DNA of 64,000 nt from Odoribacter sp. AF15-53 (GCF_003479425.1 NZ_QUHC01000005.1:310001-374000), one strand, 5' to 3'. Positions 8,783 through 17,857 are shown, numbered from the stretch's first letter. The notes: generated by a model not told the origin, from the letters alone. Numbers and translations: made by a program.

Positions 8783-10147
8783 TTAAAGTTGTTCTGTCAG
8801 ATACTTTTCCAGTTTTCCGGAAGATGCGTTAGGAAGATGTGACTCCACGATTTTTCCGTCTGGGGCAATTAATATAAATTGATGTATTGTTCCGGAGCTA
8901 TAATGATATTTTTTCAGGAATTCTTTTTCATTTTTTAGGAAAAGGTGTTTTCCTGTTTGGATATCTTGGTTTCTGATCGCTTTCTTCCATTCGTCTGGTT
9001 TCGGTTCAATGGATAAATTTATCAATTGAATATTTTTTTCTTTAAATAGTGGGTTTAGTTTTTTCAGATGAGAGAATTCAACAATACAGGGGTAGACGTT
9101 TTGCCAAAGATAGAGACAGACGTATTGGTGCTTGAAGTCCTTTAGCGAGAATGCTTTGCCCGTAGAATCTTGGGCATGAAAATCTATCGCCCTGTTACCC
9201 GGGGCAATTTTGACCCAACTGTCATAAATTTGTTCGTAACGGGATAAAAGTTTCTTGTCCGTAAGTTTTTCACGAGTGAATTTATTTAGTTCATTGATTT
9301 GTTTTATTCCGTTATTTTGCACGTATTCATTTGCCCAAAGGGAAATAAATCCTTGTTTCACATCTTCTTGTTTGAAATTTTGGTCAAGATAGTACATTTG
9401 TTCCAAAATATTCTCGTAGTATGTTGTCGAAATTTCTTTCTTTTGGAAGGCGAGAGTGGCGCAAGATCGGGAGACAAATGTCTTGTATTCGTTTAAATTC
9501 AAGTAATCTTTGTCTTCTTCAATCCAATTTTTGATTGTTGTGTAATAATCATCTCTGATTTTTTCTAGGTCTTCCTCGCCATGAACTTTAGGATAATTTA
9601 GAAGGGCCGGGGCAAATAAGTATTTTATACGGGCTCGTTCTAATTTTATGAATTTCTCACTTTCGTTTTTTAACGTGTTTTCGCAGCTATCCAATAGAAG
9701 ATAATTCTCTGTTATTTTTTCTTTTAATGCGGACTCGAATTCGGGGAATTGTAGGGAATAGATGTTACGATTGTAAGGTATTATTTTTTGACGGGACAGG
9801 TATTCGGTGATTCCTGGGTGATCTCCGGTAATTTCTAAAGATTCTTTCATACTTTTTCCGTCAAATGTAAGGTGGATATTGTCTCCCTGTTCTGCGTAAA
9901 TTTGTTTACGTTCACTAAATCCGTTATGTAGGGTTATATATGCGGCATCCATATTATTTATGACATATTCACCGTGTTTATTCGAGTCGAAATTAACGAG
10001 TTGAAGATTATAGTCCGTTGTCGATATTGCCAGACCGATCGACGGTAATTCCTGAACGTCAATGGAAATCTTTATACTGTCTTTCGAAGAAGGTGGGGTA
10101 GCACAGGAAACTAGTGCGAATAACAAAATCGTTAAGTAGCATTTCAT
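8783..10147 (-). CDS. TlpA-like thioredoxin-fold lipoprotein lacking the CxxC motif
   Basis: A 454-aa lipoprotein (lipobox LVSC, Cys 15). Residues of about 20-310 contain an N-terminal DUF4369-like part and a helical part; the last ~137 residues are a TlpA/AhpC-type thioredoxin fold (RAIDFHAQDSTGKAFSLKDF ... LINLSIEP ... FILIAPDGKI). The canonical WCxxC active site is replaced by WQNVYPC, so only the second Cys remains and dithiol redox chemistry is unlikely. Such proteins often sit beside SusCD/FecR loci in Bacteroidetes. It is separated from the sigma gene by a hairpin, so it may have its own promoter. The exact role is unknown. Confidence 0.8.
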   Translation of the reverse strand: MKCYLTILLFALVSCATPPSSKDSIKISIDVQELPSIGLAISTTDYNLQLVNFDSNKHGEYVINNMDAAYITLHNGFSERKQIYAEQGDNIHLTFDGKSMKESLEITGDHPGITEYLSRQKIIPYNRNIYSLQFPEFESALKEKITENYLLLDSCENTLKNESEKFIKLERARIKYLFAPALLNYPKVHGEEDLEKIRDDYYTTIKNWIEEDKDYLNLNEYKTFVSRSCATLAFQKKEISTTYYENILEQMYYLDQNFKQEDVKQGFISLWANEYVQNNGIKQINELNKFTREKLTDKKLLSRYEQIYDSWVKIAPGNRAIDFHAQDSTGKAFSLKDFKHQYVCLYLWQNVYPCIVEFSHLKKLNPLFKEKNIQLINLSIEPKPDEWKKAIRNQDIQTGKHLFLKNEKEFLKKYHYSSGTIHQFILIAPDGKIVESHLPNASSGKLEKYLTEQL

Positions 10148-10246
10148 ATTTTGGGTATTAATTAAAATGATTTATTCAATATACTAATCCCAAAAAATGG
10201 TCAAGGGTGACAGGGATGAGAAAATATTTTTTAATTGGGAATTTGC

Positions 10247-10285
10247 AATTGTTCGTCAGAGATATATTCTCTCTGGCGAACAATT
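10247..10285 (-). terminator. Large hairpin, terminator downstream of asd
   Basis: A 16-bp stem (10247-10262 with 10270-10285, one G-U pair) and a 7-nt loop, extended outwards by matching TTTTAATTG-type arms. It lies about 40 nt past the asd stop on the minus strand. On that strand the stem is followed by an A/T-rich tract with a T run, so it may act in both directions; the gene on the other side is transcribed away from it. Confidence 0.6.
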
Positions 10286-10324
10286 CTTCAATTAAAATAC
10301 CACAAGGGGTATCTTGTTTGCGGG

Positions 10325-11314
10325 TTATAATAATTGATGTTTGTATAGGTATTCGGCAATTTGCACGGCATTCGTGGCAGCTCCTTTGCGTAGGTTGTCG
10401 GAAACGACCCAGAAGTTCAGGCTGTTGGGTTGAGAGAAATCCCGGCGGATGCGTCCCACGAATACCTCGTCTTTCTCGTTGGCGGTGATTGCCATCGGGT
10501 AAAGGTTTTGAGAGGGATCGTCCTGCACGATGATACCTTCGGAGTGTGCCAACAAATCACGAAGTTCGTCCAGATCATAGTCCTGTTTGAATTCGAGGTT
10601 GACGCTCTCGGAGTGGCCTCCCATGACGGGAACCCGGACGGCTGTCGCGGTAACCTTGATCGTGTCGTCATTCAATATTTTGCACGTCTCGTTGACGAGT
10701 TTCATTTCTTCTTTGGTGTACCCGTTGTCGGTGAACGAGTCACAGTGAGGCAGGCAATTGCGGTCGATCTGGTGGGCGTATGCTTTCTTGACTTCTTTTC
10801 CTTCCCGTTCGCTTTCCAGTTGGTTGATTCCTTTCAGGCCGCTACCCGTCACGGATTGATAGGTGGACACGACTACCCGTTTGATGCCGTACTTCCTGTG
10901 AAGGGGGGCCATGACTACCAGCATTTGTATGGTGGAACAGTTCGGGTTGGCGATGATCTTGTCCTCCTTGGTTAATGTATGGGCGTTGATCTCGGGGATC
11001 ACGAGTTTCTTGGTCGGGTCCATTCTCCACGCGGAAGAGTTATCGACCACGGTCGTTCCGGCCGCGGCGAACTTGGGGGCCCATTCTAACGAGGTGTCTC
11101 CCCCGGCCGAGAAAATAGCAAGTTGCGGTTTCATGTTGATAGCGTCCTGCATGCCCATGACTTTATAGTTTTTCCCCTTGAAGGTAATTTCTTTACCTAC
11201 CGAACGCTCGCTGGCTACCGGTATTAACTCTGTTACCGGGAAGTTTCTTTCTTCCAGAATCTGCAACATTTTTCTTCCAACTAATCCTGTTGCTCCTACT
11301 ACTGCTACTTTCAT
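10325..11314 (-). CDS. asd: Aspartate-semialdehyde dehydrogenase
   Basis: A 329-aa cytoplasmic enzyme that reduces aspartyl phosphate to aspartate semialdehyde for lysine/diaminopimelate, threonine and methionine synthesis. The start MKVAVVGATGLVGRKML at 11314 gives a complete Rossmann GxxGxxG; the ORF extension to 11356 lacks similarity and is left out. The catalytic Cys lies in NPNCSTIQM, and the substrate-binding region is GGHSESVNLEF. It is a housekeeping gene with no obvious operon partner, bounded by a hairpin downstream and a dispersed repeat upstream. Confidence 0.97.
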   Translation of the reverse strand: MKVAVVGATGLVGRKMLQILEERNFPVTELIPVASERSVGKEITFKGKNYKVMGMQDAINMKPQLAIFSAGGDTSLEWAPKFAAAGTTVVDNSSAWRMDPTKKLVIPEINAHTLTKEDKIIANPNCSTIQMLVVMAPLHRKYGIKRVVVSTYQSVTGSGLKGINQLESEREGKEVKKAYAHQIDRNCLPHCDSFTDNGYTKEEMKLVNETCKILNDDTIKVTATAVRVPVMGGHSESVNLEFKQDYDLDELRDLLAHSEGIIVQDDPSQNLYPMAITANEKDEVFVGRIRRDFSQPNSLNFWVVSDNLRKGAATNAVQIAEYLYKHQLL

Positions 11315-11469
11315 TGTGTGTAATTTGATTTGATGATTTGATGCCTTGTCGGTCATCCTTAGTATAAGTTAGTTGCTATGATTAACGGCTCAAAAATAGT
11401 GAATAAGCCTTGTTTGAACAATAGGGTGGGGGGATTTTTTCAACAATCACGTGTAATGTTAAATATTAA

Positions 11470-11580
11470 ACAATTGAAGTCCATAAGGTCTATAAGGTCT
11501 ATAAAGTCTGTGGACTCCTGCGGGGCGCTTTGTTTACGGCTGCTATGCTGCCGTATCTCAGAATCTGAAATCGTAAAATC
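11470..11580 (+). repeat. Dispersed intergenic palindromic repeat, copy 1
   Basis: The stretch holds 9-nt units of the type AAGGTCTAT, then a G/C core reading GGACTCCTGCGGGGCGCTTT, then a small hairpin GGCTGC...GCTGCC, and an AT-rich tail (GAATCTGAAATC). The same core recurs near 15270, 19250, 26450 and (inverted) 47650. Confidence 0.8.
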
Positions 11581-13339
11581 ACTCTATTGCGTGGTCCATT
11601 CCCCGTCGTTCGATCATTTCTTTATCCAGTTTTTTCAACCCTACTTCATAGTAGTTTACCGGTTGGTCGTGGTCACCGAGGTACATGCGCGGGCGGCGCA
11701 CGAAGCCGGGGTTGACGAGCGAGTAGGTAGAGTCGAAATAAGGCGTGTTGATTTCGGCCATGTTCAGTAAGGTGTGGAATATGGAGGCGTTCGAGGAGAT
11801 CGGGGCGCTGCTGTTGTAGCGTGCGATCTCGTAGAGGGCGGGTTTTGCCTCGATATAGTTATCCGAGAACCACATGAGGAACGGGATATGTATCTGGTAG
11901 TAGGTCGGGATCGGGGAGGCATGCAGGAATCGTTTCCGGCTGTCGTCCAAGAGGTCTTCCCCGTGATCCGGCGAGTAAATCATGGTCGCGTCCGCCTCGG
12001 AATTCTTCAGGATACCGATGAGGTTATGTAGGAAGTAATCCGTGTAAAGGATGCTGTTGTCGTAAGCGTTTATAAGTTGATCTTTATTCTTGTATTCCAC
12101 TTCCGTGGCGTTGGCCGGTTGGTAGTGGGCGAATTCTTCGGGATAACGTTCCTTGTAGTTGAAGTGTGACCCGTAGGAGTGGAACACGATGAACAGGTTG
12201 TCGCTCAGTGAATCCACGTAGTGCTGCATTAGCGGGAGCATTTCCCCGTCGTATTTGTTTATCGTGACCAATCCCCCGTCTTCTTGCGGGCGCACGTTGA
12301 TATGAATGTCCGCTTCGGCGGCAAAGTAATCGGTGAACGAGCGATTGGGTGTCTGGTTAGACAGGAATATCGTCTTGAACCCGGCTTCCTTGAAAGCGGT
12401 CACGATGCTTTTGTGCGTGTACAGGTACTCGTAGTGACAGGCGTCGGCGGCTGACAGGATGAGGGGGACGCTTTTGTGCGTCGTGTTCGATTGGGTTAGG
12501 GCGTCTTTGTACAATACCAGGTTGGTTTCCGTTTTGAGTAACGGGTTTGTTTCCCGCTGGTATCCCCACAGGTTCCAGTTTCCGGCTCTTCCGGCTTCCC
12601 CGATGACTAGCACGTAGATCTCGCGACGCTGGTGAACGGAGTCACGGGTGGCGTGGAACACGAAGTCTTTGGACGTGACGGGGTAGTTCATGCTGCGATT
12701 CCATTTCACGCAGGCGTAGTAGAAGTTGTACATCACGTTTGCCGGGTAGATGTCTACTTTTACCTCGTAGGAGTTATCCCTGTGCTTCTCGTAGGCCACG
12801 AGTCCCGAACCGATGATGAAGAGGATGATACCCCACGTGATCATGTGTTTGCGGAATACCGGGGTGCGTTTCACTTTGTGATGCACGGCGATGGACGCTA
12901 GCACGATAACCGGTATGTAGAGAACGCACACGATGATGATGGAGGGCCATATATTTCCCAGCAGTTCACCGGCCTCGGAGGCGTTGGTGGTCGGGAGGTT
13001 GAGGAACATGTCGACAGCGATGACCGATTCCCCGAAAAGGTAGAATAGTACGAGTTGGAAAGCGTGGAGGATGAGTACCGGGATCAATATCAACTGCATG
13101 AGTCCCGCCCGTTTGAACAGCGAGAACACGATCATGTAGATGCTTAACGGGACGAGAATCAGGATGATTTTGCCCAGCCCGGAAAGCGGTTCCGTGAAGA
13201 TCAGGCAGAAGTTGGGGACCAGGTTCAACACGATAAAGAGCCAAAACAAGAGTCTTGGCCGTTTAACGAAGTTGACGATACCCCTAGAAAGCCTCGTTAA
13301 TACTGAAGTAGAATGCGCTGACGCCTTTGCCGAATCCAT
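11579..13339 (-). CDS. Phosphoethanolamine transferase (EptA-like, sulfatase superfamily)
   Basis: A 586-aa inner-membrane protein with about five N-terminal membrane helices (residues ~30-190) and a periplasmic sulfatase-fold domain (~235-540). Family motifs are VIGEAGRAGNWNLWGY, the likely nucleophilic Thr in QSNTTHKSVPLIL, the metal site YSPDHGEDLLDD, and a later His in RKRFLHASPIP. Relatives move phosphoethanolamine from phosphatidylethanolamine to lipid A, which changes surface charge and polymyxin response. The acceptor is not proven by sequence. The start at 13339 overlaps the end of the upstream barrel gene by 56 nt; a later start is possible, since the first ~15 residues (MDSAKASAHSTSV) look unconserved. 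Confidence 0.88.
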   Translation of the reverse strand: MDSAKASAHSTSVLTRLSRGIVNFVKRPRLLFWLFIVLNLVPNFCLIFTEPLSGLGKIILILVPLSIYMIVFSLFKRAGLMQLILIPVLILHAFQLVLFYLFGESVIAVDMFLNLPTTNASEAGELLGNIWPSIIIVCVLYIPVIVLASIAVHHKVKRTPVFRKHMITWGIILFIIGSGLVAYEKHRDNSYEVKVDIYPANVMYNFYYACVKWNRSMNYPVTSKDFVFHATRDSVHQRREIYVLVIGEAGRAGNWNLWGYQRETNPLLKTETNLVLYKDALTQSNTTHKSVPLILSAADACHYEYLYTHKSIVTAFKEAGFKTIFLSNQTPNRSFTDYFAAEADIHINVRPQEDGGLVTINKYDGEMLPLMQHYVDSLSDNLFIVFHSYGSHFNYKERYPEEFAHYQPANATEVEYKNKDQLINAYDNSILYTDYFLHNLIGILKNSEADATMIYSPDHGEDLLDDSRKRFLHASPIPTYYQIHIPFLMWFSDNYIEAKPALYEIARYNSSAPISSNASIFHTLLNMAEINTPYFDSTYSLVNPGFVRRPRMYLGDHDQPVNYYEVGLKKLDKEMIERRGMDHAIE

Positions 13340-14453
13340 AGTCTAATCTTACGTTTACTCTGTTTTTAAATTCCCAACGATAACCTATCCCGTACGTGGG
13401 TAAGGTTTGTTTCCACTTGAACTTATCCATGTCCGGGAACACGTTCCCGGCGCCACCCCACGCGGCGATCCCGTGGCGGTTATATATTTTCTGGCGATAC
13501 TCTACCTGGAATTGAATCAAGTCGTTATCCCTGAATCGTCCCTCGTAGTATCCCCGCATGCTGTTCGATCCTCCCATGAGGGCGACCATGCTCCACGGGG
13601 TATCCCCGTAATTGAATATACCTTGTATTTGCGAGGCGAGGATGGCTCCTTTCCATATTTTCCGGTAATACCGGAAGTCGATGCTCGTGCGTTTGAAGTC
13701 GTTGTCATTTCCCAGGAAACCAGGGAAGAATTGTTGCTCGAACTGGGCGAAGAATCCTTTCGACGGGTTCGGGATAAAGTCGCGGGAGTCGTACGAGATC
13801 ACGAGCCCGGGTCCGAACGAGGCGACGTTTTTCTTCTGGCCGTCGAGGAACGAAATGTCATCGAAGTCTTTCACCGAGACATTGCGGAACATGGCGTTTG
13901 CCCCGGCGTAGAGGTTCGGCGCGAGTCGCCACAGGAATTCCAGTTTTACCTGTTGTTCCAGGCGCTTGTAGTCGGTGTAGTGATCCTCGTCTTTCGCGTT
14001 CTCGTAGCCGATACCCCAGTACTGGCTGGGGAACGAGAAAAAGTACATGTTGAGGTTCAGCCGGAAGCGGTCTTGCGGGAAGATCGTGTTGCCCCGGATG
14101 CCTAGCAGGTAGAACCCCGTGGTGGTGATGTCCCCGTAAAGGGATATGTTTGACGGGGAGATGGATTTGTCCTCGCGGTCGATGCGGAACAAGCCGGATG
14201 CCACGATGCCCAGTCCCAGTTTCGTGTCACTCGAAAAGTGCGGTCCCCCGATGACGGAGAAGTCGAATTTCTTCTCTTCTTTTACCTTGTTCGATTGCTG
14301 GAAGTAGCGGTAAAAGCGGTGGAAGAATCCGTTTTTCAACGTGTCGGTTGTATTCAACGAGTCTCTTACCATGAGATTGCCTGCGGTGGTATCCTTGAAC
14401 GGGATCAATAATAGTAAGCATAACGACAAGGCACGTGTTATTCGCTGAATCAT
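13284..14453 (-). CDS. Omp85/D15-type outer-membrane beta-barrel protein
   Basis: A 389-aa protein with a signal peptide (MIQRITRALSLCLLLLIPF) and a C-terminal 'surface antigen D15' barrel. The diagnostic loop is GGSNSMRGYYEGRFRDND, matching the RGY/RGF motif of Omp85 proteins; strands such as LVISYDSRDFIPNPSKGFF and the terminal Phe (SINEAF) fit. There is no room for five POTRA domains, so it is not BamA but a short Omp85 relative of unknown cargo. It is followed, with a 56-nt overlap, by the phosphoethanolamine transferase gene, so the two are probably translated together. Confidence 0.85.
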   Translation of the reverse strand: MIQRITRALSLCLLLLIPFKDTTAGNLMVRDSLNTTDTLKNGFFHRFYRYFQQSNKVKEEKKFDFSVIGGPHFSSDTKLGLGIVASGLFRIDREDKSISPSNISLYGDITTTGFYLLGIRGNTIFPQDRFRLNLNMYFFSFPSQYWGIGYENAKDEDHYTDYKRLEQQVKLEFLWRLAPNLYAGANAMFRNVSVKDFDDISFLDGQKKNVASFGPGLVISYDSRDFIPNPSKGFFAQFEQQFFPGFLGNDNDFKRTSIDFRYYRKIWKGAILASQIQGIFNYGDTPWSMVALMGGSNSMRGYYEGRFRDNDLIQFQVEYRQKIYNRHGIAAWGGAGNVFPDMDKFKWKQTLPTYGIGYRWEFKNRVNVRLDYGFGKGVSAFYFSINEAF

Positions 14454-14515
14454 ATAATTAGTTTGTATAAATGTTTATAAATATTCAATCATTGCGAGAA
14501 TATTGTACGCAATAT

Positions 14516-15217
14516 CTATGCCAATTGTTTCCCCGGCCGGATAATCATTAGCGAGAAGTAGGGGTAATTCCTTTCAATAATCCCGTTGTAGGCGGTAAGG
14601 TGTAATTCTTCCGGGGTGCCGACATTCTCGTAATAGTGGTACTCGTGGCGCGGGTTGTCGCGCATGAAACGGTGAATCTCTCCCGTGCATTGCGATAGTT
14701 TCATGATGACAACGACGTGGTTGGTGGAGAGTAGTTCGTGTAGTTCCCCGTTCGTGGTGATGCCGGGCAAGACGACGAGTTTTTCTTCCTGTTTCACGAT
14801 GTGAAGGCCCGATAGGGCTCCCGCGGCGATAAAGGCCGGAACCCCGGCGATGGTGGTCACGGGAAGGTGCATGGCCGCGAGCTTGTCGAACATGTAGTTC
14901 ACGGAGGAATAAAACCCAGAGTCGCCTTCCGCCACGATGGCAACGGTGAGGTTGTTGTTCACGTGACGGTCGATTTCTTCGCAGATGTTGTCATACACCC
15001 GGTTGGCTTCGGTGCGGTCTTTTGACATGGGCACCTGGAACAGTTGTACCCGGTTGATGTCCAGCGGGAGTGCTTGTAGGATATCCCGTGCGCGGGATTT
15101 GGCCGGTGTGCCGGGACAATAGATGATATCTGCCTCTTGCAAGGCTTTCAGCGCCTTGATCGTGATTAATTCCGGGTCTCCCGGGCCTAGTGATACTCCG
15201 AATATTTTGCTTTTCAT
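14516..15217 (-). CDS. cobI: Precorrin-2 C20-methyltransferase
   Basis: A 233-aa SAM-dependent methylase of the tetrapyrrole (corrin/porphyrin) family that adds the C20 methyl group to precorrin-2 (CobI) or cobalt-factor II (CbiL). The N-terminal glycine-rich motif GVSLGPGDPELITIKALKAL and the second SAM motif VAIVAEGDSGFYSS are clear. With CbiK, CbiD and CbiG nearby, the pathway is the anaerobic early-cobalt one, so the CbiL reaction is more likely. It is separated from the other ring-methylation genes by the btuFCD importer and is transcribed away from it. Confidence 0.94.
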   Translation of the reverse strand: MKSKIFGVSLGPGDPELITIKALKALQEADIIYCPGTPAKSRARDILQALPLDINRVQLFQVPMSKDRTEANRVYDNICEEIDRHVNNNLTVAIVAEGDSGFYSSVNYMFDKLAAMHLPVTTIAGVPAFIAAGALSGLHIVKQEEKLVVLPGITTNGELHELLSTNHVVVIMKLSQCTGEIHRFMRDNPRHEYHYYENVGTPEELHLTAYNGIIERNYPYFSLMIIRPGKQLA

Positions 15218-15221
15218 GATA

Positions 15222-15376
15222 ATTAGTTTGTAAAGTTTGTAAGGTTTATAAGGTTTATAAAGTTGATGGACCCCTGCGGGGCGCTTTATTCACGGCAGCA
15301 TCTGCTGCCGATAAACCTTGTCCGGAGGACTCCCGTAACTTTATGGACTTTATAAACTTTATAAACCTTATGAACT
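15222..15376 (+). repeat. Dispersed intergenic palindromic repeat, copy 2 (full length)
   Basis: A left arm of 9-nt units (GTTTATAAG type), the core GGACCCCTGCGGGGCGCTTT, a GGCAGC...GCTGCC hairpin, and a right arm carrying the inverted 9-nt units (CTTTATAAA type). The whole element can fold on itself. It fills the gap between cobI and the cobalamin riboswitch. Confidence 0.85.
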
Positions 15377-15438
15377 TTCTTGGACTTTTTTCCACCGCAA
15401 AAGTCGTGAAAAAAGGAATAGGCTCAAAATAATATTTA

Positions 15439-15446
15439 TATATTTG
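15439..15446 (+). promoter_or_regulatory. Promoter -7 element of the btuFCD riboswitch leader
   Basis: TATATTTG matches the Bacteroidetes -7 consensus TAnnTTTG and lies just before the first riboswitch stem. I do not see a good TTTG at -33. Confidence 0.55.
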
Positions 15447-15449
15447 CAT

Positions 15450-15621
15450 GCGTCTTGGTGCTTCCACGTTGGAAGAAAAGGGAATCCGGTGAAATTCCGG
15501 GGCTGTCCCCGCAGCTGTAAAGTCGTTTCCTGCCCGTGAGGGTGGATCTTTTCGTTAAACCACTGGGTAATTCCGGGAAGGTGAAAAGATGACAAGCCAG
15601 AAAACCTGCCAGATGATGCGA
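15450..15621 (+). promoter_or_regulatory. Cobalamin riboswitch upstream of btuFCD
   Basis: Conserved B12-aptamer segments in order: GGGAATCCGGTGAAATTCCG, then GGCTGTCCCCGCAGCTGTAA, and the B12 box near 15595-15610 (AGCCAGAAAACCTGCC). The btuF Shine-Dalgarno follows within 30 nt, so translational control (repression when B12 is plentiful) is likely; I see no T-run terminator. Confidence 0.93.
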
Positions 15622-15648
15622 AAAATTAATACTTTCGGAGGAAAAGAA

Positions 15649-16803
15649 ATGAATGGATTAGTACGTGTTTTATGTCTTTCATGTGTTTGCGGTGTTCTCT
15701 TCTGTTGTAAATCGACGCCACGCAAGCAATCGTCCAGGGAGCAAGCCGTGAACGTGACGGGTGATTCTGTCGCCCAAGTTCGGATCAAGTACGCGAAGGG
15801 TTTCTGGTTGGAAAATCATGACGGGTATTCCGTCCTGAATATCAAGGACCCGCAGGAGAGTAGTCACACGCGTTATCAATACGCCTTGATCCCGCGGGGG
15901 GCGGGGGTGAAAACCCCGGAGGGAATGCCCGTGGTGCAGTTGCCCGTGAGGAGTGCCGTTTGCATGACTTCTTTGCAGTTATCTAATTTTATCAAGTTGG
16001 GGGCTACCGATCGGGTGGTGGGGATCACGAGTACCCGTTTCCTGTTTAACGAGACGATGCAACGACAGGTGGACGAGGGGAAAACCCGCAAGATCGGGAT
16101 CGAGGGGAATTTCGATAACGAGGTGATCATGAGTCTCAATCCCGACCTGATGTTTATCTCGCCGTTCAAGCGGGGGGGGTATGATGCTGTCAAGGATATC
16201 GGTATCCCGCTGGTGCCTCACCTGGGTTACAAGGAAATGACGCCGCTCGGGCAGGCGGAGTGGATCAAGTTCGTGGGGCTTTTGCTGGGCATGGAGGACG
16301 TGGCGAACCGGGAATTCGAGCGTATCGAGCAGCGTTACAATTCGTTAAAGTCGATGGTGGGCGAGGTGAAGCGTCGGCCCGTGGTTTTTAGCGGTGAGTT
16401 GAGGGGTGGCGTGTGGTATGCCGTGGGGGGCAAGAGTTTCTTGGCACAGCTTTTCCATGACGCGGGGGCGGATTATTTCCTGAAGGATGATCCTCGTTCC
16501 GGCGGGGTAACGCTGGATTTCGAGACGGTGTACAACCAGGCGGAAAGTGCCGATTACTGGCGTATTGCCAACAGTTTCGCGGGTGAGTATTGCTATGATG
16601 CCTTGAAGGCGCAGGACGAGCGTTACGCGGACTTCAAGGCTTTCCGGGAGAAGCACGTGATTTACTGTAACATGCGCGAGAAGCCGTTTTACGAGAGTAT
16701 GCCTGCCGAGCCGGAGACGGTGTTGGCGGATATGATACGGGTTTTCCACCCGGAGATTCTTCCCGATCACGAGCCGGTGTATTATGATATCTTAAAGAAA
16801 TAG
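15649..16803 (+). CDS. btuF: Cobalamin/iron-type ABC transporter substrate-binding lipoprotein
   Basis: A 384-aa periplasmic binding protein (Peripla_BP_2 fold), lipidated at Cys 19 or 20 (VLFCC). I place the start at 15649 because AGGAGG-like sequence (GGAGGAAAAG) ends about 3 nt before it; the longer ORF from 15589 would begin inside the riboswitch. It shows the family pattern KLGATDRVVGITSTRF ... NPDLMFISPFKRGGYD ... PVVFSGELRGGVWYAVGGKS. Position under a B12 riboswitch and directly before btuC and btuD argues for corrinoid import; siderophore import is the alternative from sequence alone. Confidence 0.88.
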   Translation: MNGLVRVLCLSCVCGVLFCCKSTPRKQSSREQAVNVTGDSVAQVRIKYAKGFWLENHDGYSVLNIKDPQESSHTRYQYALIPRGAGVKTPEGMPVVQLPVRSAVCMTSLQLSNFIKLGATDRVVGITSTRFLFNETMQRQVDEGKTRKIGIEGNFDNEVIMSLNPDLMFISPFKRGGYDAVKDIGIPLVPHLGYKEMTPLGQAEWIKFVGLLLGMEDVANREFERIEQRYNSLKSMVGEVKRRPVVFSGELRGGVWYAVGGKSFLAQLFHDAGADYFLKDDPRSGGVTLDFETVYNQAESADYWRIANSFAGEYCYDALKAQDERYADFKAFREKHVIYCNMREKPFYESMPAEPETVLADMIRVFHPEILPDHEPVYYDILKK

Positions 16804-16804
16804 G

Positions 16805-17857
16805 ATGATGAGAAGGGGGAAATACTCGTTGCTGGTTTTGTTGATCACGTGTTCGATTGTCGTGTTCCTGTTGTTGAATTTGTTGCTGGGGTCGGTGTCA
16901 ATCCCGTTCGCTTCCGTCTGGAACATCCTGACGGGGGGCGGGGACGATGATCCGGTGGCCTGGCAGAATATTATATTGAAGTCCCGTTTGCCGCAGGCCT
17001 TGACGGCGCTGGTGGCCGGGGCGGGGTTGTCGATCAGCGGTTTGCAGATGCAGACGATTTTCCGCAACCCGCTGGCGGGACCTTCCGTGCTGGGAATTAG
17101 CTCGGGGGCGAGTCTAGGGGTGGCGTTCGTGGTGCTGTTGTCCGGCAAGCTCGGTGGCGTGGCGTTGAGTCGTCTCGGTTTTATCGGGGAAGTGGCGTTG
17201 TCGGTGGCCGCTATCGTGGGGGCATTGTCGGTGATGGGGCTGATCGTGCTGGCTTCCCGGAAGGTCGCGGGGAGCGTGACATTGTTGATTATCGGGGTGA
17301 TGATCGGTTATATCGCTAACGCGGTGATCGGGGTGTTGAAGTTTTTCAGCGTGGAGGAGGATATCAAGGCTTACGTGATTTGGGGACTGGGGAGTTTCGC
17401 CAGGGTGTCGGGCAACCAGATGATGTTGTTCGTGACGATCATGGCGGTGATTATCCCGTTGTCATTCCTGTTGATCAAGTCGTTGAACCTGTTGATGCTG
17501 GGGGACGGTTACGCCCGTAATCTGGGATTGAATATCAATCGTGCCCGCGTGTGGGTGATTACCTGCGCCGGGGTGCTGACGGCTATCGTGACGGCGTATT
17601 GCGGCCCGATCATTTTCCTCGGGTTGGCGGTGCCACACCTGTGCCGGGCGATTTTCCAGACGTCCGATCACCGGGTATTGATGCCCACGTCCATGCTGGT
17701 GGGGGCGTCACTGGCGTTGCTCTGTAACCTGATAGCCCGTCTGCCGGGGTTCGAGGGGGCTTTACCCGTGAATTCGGTGACGGCCTTGGTGGGGGCGCCC
17801 GTGGTGGCTTCGGTATTGTTCCGCAAGCGGAAGAGGAGGGACGTGGAGGGCTTCTGA
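16805..17857 (+). CDS. btuC: Cobalamin ABC transporter permease (FecCD family)
   Basis: A 350-aa, roughly ten-helix inner-membrane permease. Hallmarks are GLSISGLQMQTIFRNPLAGP (the FecCD motif that docks the ATPase), PSVLGISSGASLGVAFVVLL, and GPIIFLGLAVPHLCR near the C-terminus. It begins one base after the btuF stop (ATGATG start), so the two are translationally coupled. The ATPase gene follows only after a 328-nt gap filled by a repeat element. Confidence 0.95.
   Translation: MMRRGKYSLLVLLITCSIVVFLLLNLLLGSVSIPFASVWNILTGGGDDDPVAWQNIILKSRLPQALTALVAGAGLSISGLQMQTIFRNPLAGPSVLGISSGASLGVAFVVLLSGKLGGVALSRLGFIGEVALSVAAIVGALSVMGLIVLASRKVAGSVTLLIIGVMIGYIANAVIGVLKFFSVEEDIKAYVIWGLGSFARVSGNQMMLFVTIMAVIIPLSFLLIKSLNLLMLGDGYARNLGLNINRARVWVITCAGVLTAIVTAYCGPIIFLGLAVPHLCRAIFQTSDHRVLMPTSMLVGASLALLCNLIARLPGFEGALPVNSVTALVGAPVVASVLFRKRKRRDVEGF

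Noticed and set aside
11378..11770. 130-aa plus-strand frame across the asd/transferase gap
   Set aside because: It runs through a dispersed repeat and then antisense to the transferase gene.
15589..15648. Upstream extension of btuF
   Set aside because: It contains the B12 box; a Shine-Dalgarno sequence and lipoprotein signal fit the start at 15649.
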